Source of the DNA: WTGA01 sp965231865
GTDB lineage: Bacteria > Pseudomonadota > Gammaproteobacteria > Arenicellales > Poriferihabitantaceae
Assembly: GCA_965231865.1 (NCBI GenBank)
Contig: CBDDOJ010000001.1
Span: forward strand, 310,001-374,000
Direction of reading: 5' to 3'
Length of the DNA stretch: 64,000 bases
A program made the position numbers and the translations under genes. Below, piece by piece: positions 44,595-51,874 of this stretch (position 1 is its first letter; every line of letters starts with the position of its first letter). The notes under the pieces are model-generated. The model worked only from the letters and a program-made list of their open reading frames with translations. It was not told where the DNA came from and did not search any database.

Positions 44595-44896
44595 CCCTCG
44601 GCATACTGCACCTCCGCGGTATCAAGGATTTCCTGCCGAAAATAACGGCTCAGGTCTTCCGGGGTTCGAAGGTCCACCCTGCGCCCGCCCAACAAAGCCG
44701 ACAGCTCGATCTCCATGCCCGCTATCCTCAATAGCCCGGGAGTGCGCCCCGGACCAAACTCGACCAGCACGTCGATGTCACTCTGTGGTCCGAAGTCCGC
44801 GCGCAGTGCTGAGCCAAAAATCGCGAGCCGCGTGATCCCGTGCGCCCGGCAAAATGCCGAAACTTCGGTTTTCGGAATCGATATCTGCGGATTCAT
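44591..44896 (-). CDS. MntA-type nucleotidyltransferase antitoxin
   Basis: A 101-residue minimal nucleotidyltransferase (MNT). The core LAIFGSALRADFGPQSDIDV (about 24-43) has the GS-x10-DxD catalytic motif, followed by GLLRIAGMEIELSALLGGRR (about 54-73) and LRTPEDLS. In MntA-HepT modules it AMPylates and inactivates the adjacent HEPN toxin. Only a broken HEPN gene follows here. The frame is intact and the DxD is present. Confidence 0.85.
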   Translation of the reverse strand: MNPQISIPKTEVSAFCRAHGITRLAIFGSALRADFGPQSDIDVLVEFGPGRTPGLLRIAGMEIELSALLGGRRVDLRTPEDLSRYFRQEILDTAEVQYAEG

Positions 44897-45060
44897 GTCC
44901 TACATTGTCGATGGGCATCGACATGGCAACCCGCAGACTTCCACTGCTGAAACAAGCCCCGGTTTTCATGCTCCCGCTTCGTCCATCCCGGGGTAGACGA
45001 CTCCATCGCAGCCCGAAGGAGTTTCTGCGTCGTCTTTAACAACGGGCGCCGCTTCGGGTA

Positions 45061-47502
45061 TCAGCCCCGTATTCTCTCGTTTTTGGGATCCCAGACCGGT
45101 TCCTTGAGAACGGTGGCTTTCCGGCTTTCTCCAATGAGTTCCACTTCGAAAACACACCCGGGGTCCGCGTATCCAGGTGGTACATACGCAAAACCAAGGC
45201 TTTTTCCGGTGACATGTCCATATCCGCCCGAGGTCGTCACACCGATGGTTTCATCCCCATCCAGCACGGCTTCGCCACCCACTACATCATTGTCCCCCGC
45301 TTCGACTTCAAAATAGACCAGTTGAAGGGGTACCTGATCCCTTTCCACCCCAAGGGTTGCGGACTTGCCGGTAAAATCCGCTTTATCTTCCCGGAAAAAT
45401 CGCATGATATCGGCTTCAACCATGGAAATTTCATTGGTCAATTCCGCCCCCCACCCCTTGTATGCCTTTTCCATTCGCAATGAATTCATGGCGTAGGTGC
45501 CAAAATCAGCAATCCCGTATTCCTGTCCCGCTTCCCACACCGCTTCGTAAACCCTCACCAGATCCTTCTTTCGACAGTGCAGTTCCCACCCCAGTTCACC
45601 CACATAGTTGACTCGCAGTGCACGCACGGGCACCTCCGCAACCACGATTTCCTTCCCGGTCAGCCACTTGAAGGATTCATTGCCCAGATCCTCATTGGTG
45701 AGCGAAGCCAGTGTGTTCCTTGACTTCGGACCGACGACCACGAGAACCCCCCAGTCATCCGTCAGCGTTCTGACCGAAACATCTTCGTTTTCTTCTGCAC
45801 CCTGGGTCAGAATCGACAAATCCCGATCTTCACTGGTGGCCCCCGACAACACGTAATAATGTCCTTCCTTCAGCCGGGTAATGGTGGATTCGCCATTCAG
45901 CCTGCCTGTTGGGGCCAGGTAATGGGTCAGGGTAATCCCCCCTTCCCGTGTGGGCATCCTGTTCGCACTGATCCGGTTCAGGTATCGTTCCGCGTCCCGG
46001 CCGGTCACATCGTATTTGGCAAAGGTAGACAACTCCTGTACCCCTACCCGCTCCCTGACAGCGCGGCATTCTTCCGCCACCACCTCAAACGTGTTGTTAT
46101 GGCGAAACCCGACCTCCTCCTCCCGGCCATCCAGGGAAAACCATTTCGGCCTTTCCCAGCCATTGACTTCGGTAAAGACCGCCCCCTTGTCTTTCAGCAC
46201 ATCATACAATGGAGTCGTCCGAGCTTTCCGCCCCGCGGGCCTTTCCTCTCCCGGCAGGTGCAATTTGTACATGTGCTCATAATCTTCATGGGACTTGGCC
46301 TTGGTATACCCTCCCGGAGCAAACCCCCCAAACCGCCGGGGGTCCACCCCCAGCATGTTGATCTCGGCATCACCGTAAATCATCCACTGGGCAAGGTATT
46401 TTCCGGAACCCGCCCCCGCTGCGATGCCAATGGATGCCCCGTTGCAATGCCAGAAATTTCGCAACCCTGCCGCCGGACCCAGAAAGGGGTTGCTGTCCGG
46501 GGTATGTGGAATGGCCCCGCAAACCGTCCGCTTGATTCCAAGTTCCCTCCACATCGGGATACGCTCCATGACACGCTCGATATAGGGCATGATATTCTCA
46601 AAATCCGGGTCAAACAGTTCATTTTCGGAATCCCATTCCGGCCAGCCACCACGATGGGTCCAGCACTCCTGGGAGTTTTCCATTTCATAGATTCCGATCA
46701 AACCGGATTTTTGCTCCTGGCGGTAATACGATGACGGGTAGGGGTCCCGAATCACGGGCATTTCGGTATCACGATCGAGGAATTCCTGGACGGTATCGGT
46801 CACCAGATAAGTGTGCTTCATATTGATCAATGGAAGATCTGTACCCACCATCTGGCTGACCTGGCGGGCATAGCATCCCGCCGCATTGACCACGTGTTCT
46901 GCAATCACGCTGCCGCGCTCTGTAATAACCTCCCATTCCCCGGATTTTCGCTGCCGGATATCCGTCACCCGGTTATGCGTGACAATATTGACCCCTTTCT
47001 GGCGCGCCCCCTTGGCCATGGCATTGCACACGCCCGCCGGGTCCACATGTCCATCGGTATGGGTCCAGGCACCGGCCAGGACGCCTTCTATATTGGCATA
47101 CGGAATCAGTTCCTTTATTTTCGCCGGATCAATGATGTCGCACTCAAACCCAATGAGTTTTCCCACACCGGCAACCCGATGAAACCACTCCACTTCCGCT
47201 GTCTTGTAGGCAAACCGGATTCCTCCACAGCCATGCCAACTGACATACTGGCCCGTCAGTTCCTCCAGCCTGGGGTACAGCTTTACCCCATGGTCATGGA
47301 TTTTTGCCATGTTGTAATCGGCGATAAAGCTCGGGCATTGCCCGGCAGCATGCCAGGTTGATCCCGATGTCAGCTCCCCTTTTTCAATCAGCAGTACATC
47401 CGTCCAGCCTTCTTCAGCCAGGTGATAGGCCAATCCGGCCCCCATCACACCACCACCGATAATGACCACCCTTGACTGGGATGGCAAACGCTTTTCATTC
47501 AT
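45061..47502 (-). CDS. Dimethylglycine/sarcosine dehydrogenase-like flavoprotein
   Basis: An 813-residue FAD enzyme of the DMGDH/SarDH family. An N-terminal Rossmann FAD site (RVVIIGGGVMGAGLAYHLAE, residues about 11-30) is followed by SGSTWHAAGQCPSF (about 46-59), the site where a His carries covalent FAD in DMGDH. The C-terminal half is a GcvT-like folate-binding domain (from about 445; VTGRDAERYLNRISANRMPT; GELGWELHCRKKDLVRVYE, about 643-661), where formaldehyde is passed to tetrahydrofolate. The reaction demethylates dimethylglycine or sarcosine. mttB lies 29 bases upstream (minus strand, after its stop at 47532), so the two form an operon for methylated amines. The precise substrate is not certain. 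Confidence 0.88.
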   Translation of the reverse strand: MNEKRLPSQSRVVIIGGGVMGAGLAYHLAEEGWTDVLLIEKGELTSGSTWHAAGQCPSFIADYNMAKIHDHGVKLYPRLEELTGQYVSWHGCGGIRFAYKTAEVEWFHRVAGVGKLIGFECDIIDPAKIKELIPYANIEGVLAGAWTHTDGHVDPAGVCNAMAKGARQKGVNIVTHNRVTDIRQRKSGEWEVITERGSVIAEHVVNAAGCYARQVSQMVGTDLPLINMKHTYLVTDTVQEFLDRDTEMPVIRDPYPSSYYRQEQKSGLIGIYEMENSQECWTHRGGWPEWDSENELFDPDFENIMPYIERVMERIPMWRELGIKRTVCGAIPHTPDSNPFLGPAAGLRNFWHCNGASIGIAAGAGSGKYLAQWMIYGDAEINMLGVDPRRFGGFAPGGYTKAKSHEDYEHMYKLHLPGEERPAGRKARTTPLYDVLKDKGAVFTEVNGWERPKWFSLDGREEEVGFRHNNTFEVVAEECRAVRERVGVQELSTFAKYDVTGRDAERYLNRISANRMPTREGGITLTHYLAPTGRLNGESTITRLKEGHYYVLSGATSEDRDLSILTQGAEENEDVSVRTLTDDWGVLVVVGPKSRNTLASLTNEDLGNESFKWLTGKEIVVAEVPVRALRVNYVGELGWELHCRKKDLVRVYEAVWEAGQEYGIADFGTYAMNSLRMEKAYKGWGAELTNEISMVEADIMRFFREDKADFTGKSATLGVERDQVPLQLVYFEVEAGDNDVVGGEAVLDGDETIGVTTSGGYGHVTGKSLGFAYVPPGYADPGCVFEVELIGESRKATVLKEPVWDPKNERIRG

Positions 47503-47531
47503 TGGAATATTCCACGGGGAATCAGGGGGAA

Positions 47532-49109
47532 TCAGAAGGAGTGCCCGGTCTTCATCTGTTCACGGGGCAACCGGATATCAAAACTGGCTCTCAGGCGTGC
47601 GTCCAGTTCATCAGAGATATGGGATGGAAAATGGGTCTGCAGGATTTCCCGGGTCTTTTCCCGGGCGACCTGGTGAACTTCCCGGGACCCAAGCTCCTTC
47701 CATTCCGCGGGGGTCAGCCGGTTTCCCACTTCGGGATAGACATAGTCCGATTCCATCCGGGACAACGTTGCATCATGCCCCAGGAAGTGCTCCGGCCCAT
47801 TCAGGCAAACATCCGCAATGGTCTCCAGGGCAAGGTTCTCATCGTCAATTTCCACACCACGGACACTCCGGTTGATGGCTCCGAGCATGTCATTGTCGAT
47901 GGTGGCGCCTTCGAAACTGAAGCCCAGCAAACTGGCCTGCATGCCGACAGATTCGTACACCAGGTTCGTGCCGCTGTGCCCCGCCAGGGTCACGGTATAG
48001 GACTTTTCGAATCCGGACTGTGCGTCCGGGGTTTTGGCATCCGCCATCCCCGCCGCAATCCCGGTGGGCAGGCCAAGGTACTGGCCGACCTGTCCGCAGG
48101 CCGCCATCAAAACCGCCTGCTCTCCACTGCCTCCGCTCATAGCCCCCGTGCGCAAATCGGAAACAAATGGCCAGGGGCCAAAGATGGCGGGATGTCCGGG
48201 CTCAATCAGATTGACATACGCCAACGCAGCGAGGCATTCCGCACACTCCTGTACCACGGCCCCCGCCAGGGAGGCCGGACTGGTGGCCCCGGCCTGTCCT
48301 GCAGCCAGCAATAAAATGGGCATCCCTCCCCGTGTACAGACCTCCAGGACCTTGCAGGCATCTTCGGCAAATCTCATGGGCGGCACAACGAAGCAACAGG
48401 ACAGGCTGGCGAAAGGCCGTTCTCTCCATTTCTTTTCCCCCCCTGCAATCTCATGCAGCAACCGTAATCCTTCTTCTGCATGGGGAGCTTCCACATAACT
48501 GACGCCGCAGTGTTTCATCGTGCCGGCAACGGATGCATAGGTTGTATTCAGGTCCATTGCGGCAGGCTGTTCGATATCCCTTGCCACCATACAACGCTGG
48601 AAGAAATGAATGTGCTCATGGTAATCGACCAGACGGGACGCATCATACAGGTCCTGGATGGTGGATTCCCGATACGCACCTTCCCCGGGGTATTTCTCGT
48701 GCTTTTTCCAGTCATCGACAACATGAACGGCGGCTCCCGCCGTCCCAAAATAGACCTTGGTACCGCTTAAGTGCATGTCATGCTCAGGAGACTGGCCATA
48801 CAGGGTGATTTCCCGTGCACAGGTTTCCATGGTCCATTCAATCAGTTCCCTGGGGAAAAGAAGCCGGCCTTCCGGGGTGTATTTTCCACCCGCCCTGGTC
48901 ACCATCTCTATGCACGAGGGAATGGCCCGGGAAAACCCGACATTCTCAAGAAGGTCCAGCATCGCCGTGTGAACACGTTTGAGCTGTTCCCCGGTCAGCG
49001 GCATATAGCGGCCACCCGGCTGACCTGGCCGAACCGGCTTGTCTTCCGGTGCAAGGGGTGCCGCTCTTAATGCTTTTCTCGCTGCTCTTCCGCCTGCTCT
49101 TCGTCCCAT
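47532..49109 (-). CDS. Trimethylamine methyltransferase family protein (MttB-like)
   Basis: A 525-residue COG5598/MttB-superfamily TIM barrel. GSFGSGGAG-like AMSGGSGEQAVLMAACGQVG (about 325-344) and the region with EPGHPAIFGPWPFVSDLRTG (about 303-322) are typical. It has no in-frame amber codon, so it is a non-pyrrolysine member, the group including glycine betaine methyltransferases (MtgB). These normally pass methyl groups to a corrinoid protein, but none is in the window. The N-terminus is basic (RRAGGRAARKALRAAPLAP), as in proteobacterial relatives. Substrates such as glycine betaine or proline betaine are likely but unproven. Confidence 0.85.
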   Translation of the reverse strand: MGRRAGGRAARKALRAAPLAPEDKPVRPGQPGGRYMPLTGEQLKRVHTAMLDLLENVGFSRAIPSCIEMVTRAGGKYTPEGRLLFPRELIEWTMETCAREITLYGQSPEHDMHLSGTKVYFGTAGAAVHVVDDWKKHEKYPGEGAYRESTIQDLYDASRLVDYHEHIHFFQRCMVARDIEQPAAMDLNTTYASVAGTMKHCGVSYVEAPHAEEGLRLLHEIAGGEKKWRERPFASLSCCFVVPPMRFAEDACKVLEVCTRGGMPILLLAAGQAGATSPASLAGAVVQECAECLAALAYVNLIEPGHPAIFGPWPFVSDLRTGAMSGGSGEQAVLMAACGQVGQYLGLPTGIAAGMADAKTPDAQSGFEKSYTVTLAGHSGTNLVYESVGMQASLLGFSFEGATIDNDMLGAINRSVRGVEIDDENLALETIADVCLNGPEHFLGHDATLSRMESDYVYPEVGNRLTPAEWKELGSREVHQVAREKTREILQTHFPSHISDELDARLRASFDIRLPREQMKTGHSF

Positions 49110-49620
49110 CGCCCGTTTTCGTTGTATGTGTCAGATGGATGAAGTATTCCTGAACCAAAATCCATCGTTGTTAGATTAAACGACTTTTATTTCTGTTTCT
49201 ACGCCTCAACCGGGGAATTATACCCGGGAACCCTTCGAAAACCCAAAACCGGGATGAATTTGCACGGATACCACCGTCTGGCCGGAATCCGTTGCCCTGG
49301 AGAGGGCCTCGGCCAGACGGATTACGGCGATGGGCTGATCCTGTGCGAGGATGTTCCTCGAAGTTGACGACCACAAGGGCAGGCGTTTTCGATGTTCACG
49401 ATCTGTCTTCGCTGGGATGCTCCCTCGTTGGGGCAGGCAGGGGGACATTGCGATCAAAAAGCGAACGGAATGCCATAGATCCGTGGAGTGCCAGCCATCC
49501 GCCCCCGAGGCCGAAGTTCCAGTATGGCAACGTCACCGACACAACAGTACCGGGTGGCGAAGTGCAGCGATACTCGTTCCTGAGGCCGCGCATCTGCGAA
49601 CCAGATCGTACCAACTGGTC
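49110..49620. other. Gap upstream of mttB with no clear gene
   Basis: About 510 bases. Minus-strand pieces in two frames (for example RLAEALSRATDSGQTVVSVQ near 49300-49230) look like fragments of a decayed gene I do not recognise. No repeat, RNA or riboswitch was seen. Confidence 0.4.
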
Positions 49621-49623
49621 AAA

Positions 49624-50514
49624 CTACCCATGATCATGGGGAAGACTCTCCCGGATGCCCGGGACCCCGGTCAGAAAGATCACCCCTTCTTCATCACTCG
49701 CGCCGGCGCAAAAAATGTACTCGTTCCAATGGTTGGGCTCTGGACCGTACTTCATCAGATGACCGTGAGGGTCATCTGTCCGCAGGGGCGGGTTCCTTAC
49801 CGCCATCATCCGCGCGAGCTCGCGCTCCAGATAGTCGACAAAGGCACTCTCGGGATAGTCCAGGAATACATAGGGAGTGTTGAACACGAGATGGTAGCGG
49901 TACTCAGGGCTGGGCGGCGGCAGCACGCGGACGAACCAGACCTGCCCCTTACTGCCGTCATAACCATATGCAACCCGGCAGGGAAGAGTCTCCCGGGTAC
50001 CGACCTCGCGGAGCAGAATATTCTCGCCGTCGCTGCCACAATGCACGAAAAAACCCATCCTCGATTGCTGCATCCGCTCAACGATGTCAATCAACCAGGT
50101 CGGGCAATGGAAATCGGGCATGATGCGTAAAATGCAGTTGCCCATGGTCTCCCGGCTACTCCCGAAACGGACATCGAACATCGCCCACATCGCGAAATAA
50201 CTGAGGGTCAATGGGCTTAGCAGAGGACCTATCGGACTGTATTTGATCCTGGCGTTAATGATAACCCCGGCACCACTCTTCGCCTCCCTCATCCCGGAAA
50301 TCGATTCGGACATGGGAGTACAGACGTTCAGCGCAAACCTATACACGGCGTGGCAGGGGTCGAGGTCGGCGAGACCGTCGAGAACAAACACATCGTCAAT
50401 GGAACCGGCTTCTAGGGCCCTCTTCCTGCCTTTCCGATAGCCCTCCAAATCGACGAACTTCGACCAACGGGACGAGGTGATCTTCTTCGCGATCTTATCG
50501 GCAACCGAACCCAT
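49624..50514 (-). CDS. Hypothetical protein
   Basis: A 296-residue protein (from M36 at 50514, MGSVADKIAKKITSSRW) that I do not recognise. It looks real: it has a central region of uniform amino acid composition, with segments such as FHCPTWLIDIVERMQQSRMG, VHCGSDGENILLREV and YVFLDYPESAFVDYLEREL. No signal peptide or membrane helix stands out. The longest open frame continues to 50619 into IS-like sequence, so the ATG at 50514 is preferred. It lies alone between mttB and an IS-like end, probably accessory DNA. Confidence 0.65.
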   Translation of the reverse strand: MGSVADKIAKKITSSRWSKFVDLEGYRKGRKRALEAGSIDDVFVLDGLADLDPCHAVYRFALNVCTPMSESISGMREAKSGAGVIINARIKYSPIGPLLSPLTLSYFAMWAMFDVRFGSSRETMGNCILRIMPDFHCPTWLIDIVERMQQSRMGFFVHCGSDGENILLREVGTRETLPCRVAYGYDGSKGQVWFVRVLPPPSPEYRYHLVFNTPYVFLDYPESAFVDYLERELARMMAVRNPPLRTDDPHGHLMKYGPEPNHWNEYIFCAGASDEEGVIFLTGVPGIRESLPHDHG

Positions 50515-50565
50515 GGAGTATTGTGTAGAAGGGATTGCATTAAAAGTGACCGCCAATCCACGATC

Positions 50566-50600
50566 AAAATTTCCACCGATTCCCCGGTAAAATTTCCACC
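50566..50600 (-). mobile_element. Possible IS21-family end remnant
   Basis: The 12-base sequence aaaatttccacc occurs twice, 23 bases apart (50566-50577 and 50589-50600). The surrounding text resembles the multiple terminal repeats of IS21-family elements, which are spaced by about 20-23 bases and read like GGTGGAAATTTT on the other strand. No istA or istB gene is nearby. If correct, it is a solo end left after deletion. Confidence 0.35.
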
Positions 50601-50774
50601 CTGAAGCGTGACGACGCAACCATAACGGATTGGATGGTACCCTGTCAGTGGAGAGAATTCCACGGATAGAGTTGTCCTGATTGACAATTCTTACTCTTCT
50701 ATCCGTTATGATGTTCTGGTACAGTTCTGCCTTGGAAAAATATGTTCACAATTCAATAACCAGAGATCAAATCA

Positions 50775-51110
50775 ATGGATATAAATAGCGAGCGAATGAA
50801 CGGGGTCTTGATTGCCTGCGTGGAAGGTCGCATTGATGGCGCCAATGCTCAGGAATTCGAAAGTGCAATGCAAAACGTAATTGCGGATACAGACCGCGCC
50901 CTCCTCCTTGATTTGGCCGAGCTTTCCTACATCAGCAGTGCCGGACTCAGAGTGATTCTCCTTCTCGCAAAGTCACTCGCAAAGCACGAAACCGGGTTCG
51001 CCCTTTGCGGGTTATCCGCTCCCATCAAAACCGTCTTTGAAATCAGTGGTTTCAACAAAATCATTGCCATTCATGAATCCCGTGAGGAGGCGGTGGACTC
51101 TTTCGCTTAA
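50775..51110 (+). CDS. STAS-domain anti-sigma factor antagonist
   Basis: A 111-residue SpoIIAA/RsbV-like protein. The STAS fold reads VLIACVEGRIDGANAQEFES (about 11-30), LLLDLAELSYISSAGLRVIL (about 48-67), whose Ser in ISSAG is the normal phosphorylation site, and GFALCGLSAPIKTVFEISGF (about 77-96). Unphosphorylated it should bind the RsbW-like kinase and free that kinase's partner. The kinase and the SpoIIE phosphatase are encoded on the opposite strand, 200 bases away. No sigma factor is in the window. Confidence 0.9.
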   Translation: MDINSERMNGVLIACVEGRIDGANAQEFESAMQNVIADTDRALLLDLAELSYISSAGLRVILLLAKSLAKHETGFALCGLSAPIKTVFEISGFNKIIAIHESREEAVDSFA

Positions 51111-51260
51111 GGAGCCGGGTCCGGTTCGCTCGGAACGCCCTGCCGGACAGTCTTTTGCAACAACGGCCTGATCACCCGATCTGATCATCCTGACCTGATT
51201 ACCCCCCGCCGTCCAGTTCTCCCGTTCGACCTTCCGGCAGTACTTACCGCCACCGACCGC

Positions 51261-51290
51261 AGCATGGACCTGAATAGCATGGACCTGAAT
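51261..51290. repeat. 15-bp perfect tandem duplication
   Basis: The unit agcatggacctgaat occurs twice (51261-51275 and 51276-51290) in the 200-base gap between the convergent STAS and kinase genes. Non-coding slippage is the simplest origin. Confidence 0.85.
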
Positions 51291-51311
51291 GGCGGAGAAA
51301 ACCGGGGCAGA

Positions 51312-51794
51312 TCAGCCCGAACCGGGTGGGCCCGGTTCGACATCATCCTGGCTCTCCCGAAGCTGCACCAGGGTGATCCGGTTCAAACCGTCCGCTGTTC
51401 TTTCATAGGAGAACTCATCCATGAGCGCCTTGACCAGATGCACCCCCAGGCCACCGATGGGACGATCTTCCAGTGAAGCCTCGACATGGTCTGCCGACGG
51501 GACATTTTCAAAGGGATTGAAAGGCTGCCCATCGTCCTCAATGGTCACCGTCAATTTATCGTAGGTGGCCACCAGCTTGAGCAGAATTGAACGGGCACTT
51601 TGGTTGCCATAGCTATAATTTACCGTGTTGGTAATGAGCTCATCCACCGAAATATTGATTTTATACAGCCATTCGTCCGGCCACCCGTATGAATGACCAT
51701 GCGAACTGATGATTTTGGCTGCCCGCTCGATTTCGGACAGTTCGTTTTTCAGTGTCAGTTCCAGCGATGACTCGCGTACTTTCATGTTTGTCAT
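51312..51794 (-). CDS. RsbW-like anti-sigma serine kinase
   Basis: A 160-residue GHKL (HATPase_c) protein. The N-box is KINISVDELITNTVNYSYG (about 45-63), the G1 box is IEDDGQPFNPFE (about 85-96) and the G2 box is PIGGLGVHLVKALMDEF (about 110-126). No histidine phosphorylation domain is present, so it is a serine-type switch kinase. It should phosphorylate and inactivate the STAS protein at 50775 and bind an unknown regulator. It starts 80 bases after the SpoIIE phosphatase stop, likely the last gene of the operon. Confidence 0.9.
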   Translation of the reverse strand: MTNMKVRESSLELTLKNELSEIERAAKIISSHGHSYGWPDEWLYKINISVDELITNTVNYSYGNQSARSILLKLVATYDKLTVTIEDDGQPFNPFENVPSADHVEASLEDRPIGGLGVHLVKALMDEFSYERTADGLNRITLVQLRESQDDVEPGPPGSG

Positions 51795-51874
51795 GTCAAT
51801 TCAATCCCAAAAAAATTGTTTGCCCCGGGAAAACCGCATCCCCGAAGTACCTGGCTCCAGCCACCACACCCCCT

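Noticed and set aside
47532..49109. Possible pyrrolysine (amber) codon in the MttB-like gene
   Set aside because: The frame is continuous without a TAG, so this is the non-pyrrolysine subfamily.
49292..50130. Long plus-strand frames over the unknown gene at 49624-50514
   Set aside because: No motif or ribosome binding site; the minus-strand frame has the better protein-like composition.
50681..50712. Perfect TTGACA followed by TATGAT upstream of the STAS gene
   Set aside because: The spacing is 20 bases, too long for a normal sigma-70 promoter. It may still be used weakly.
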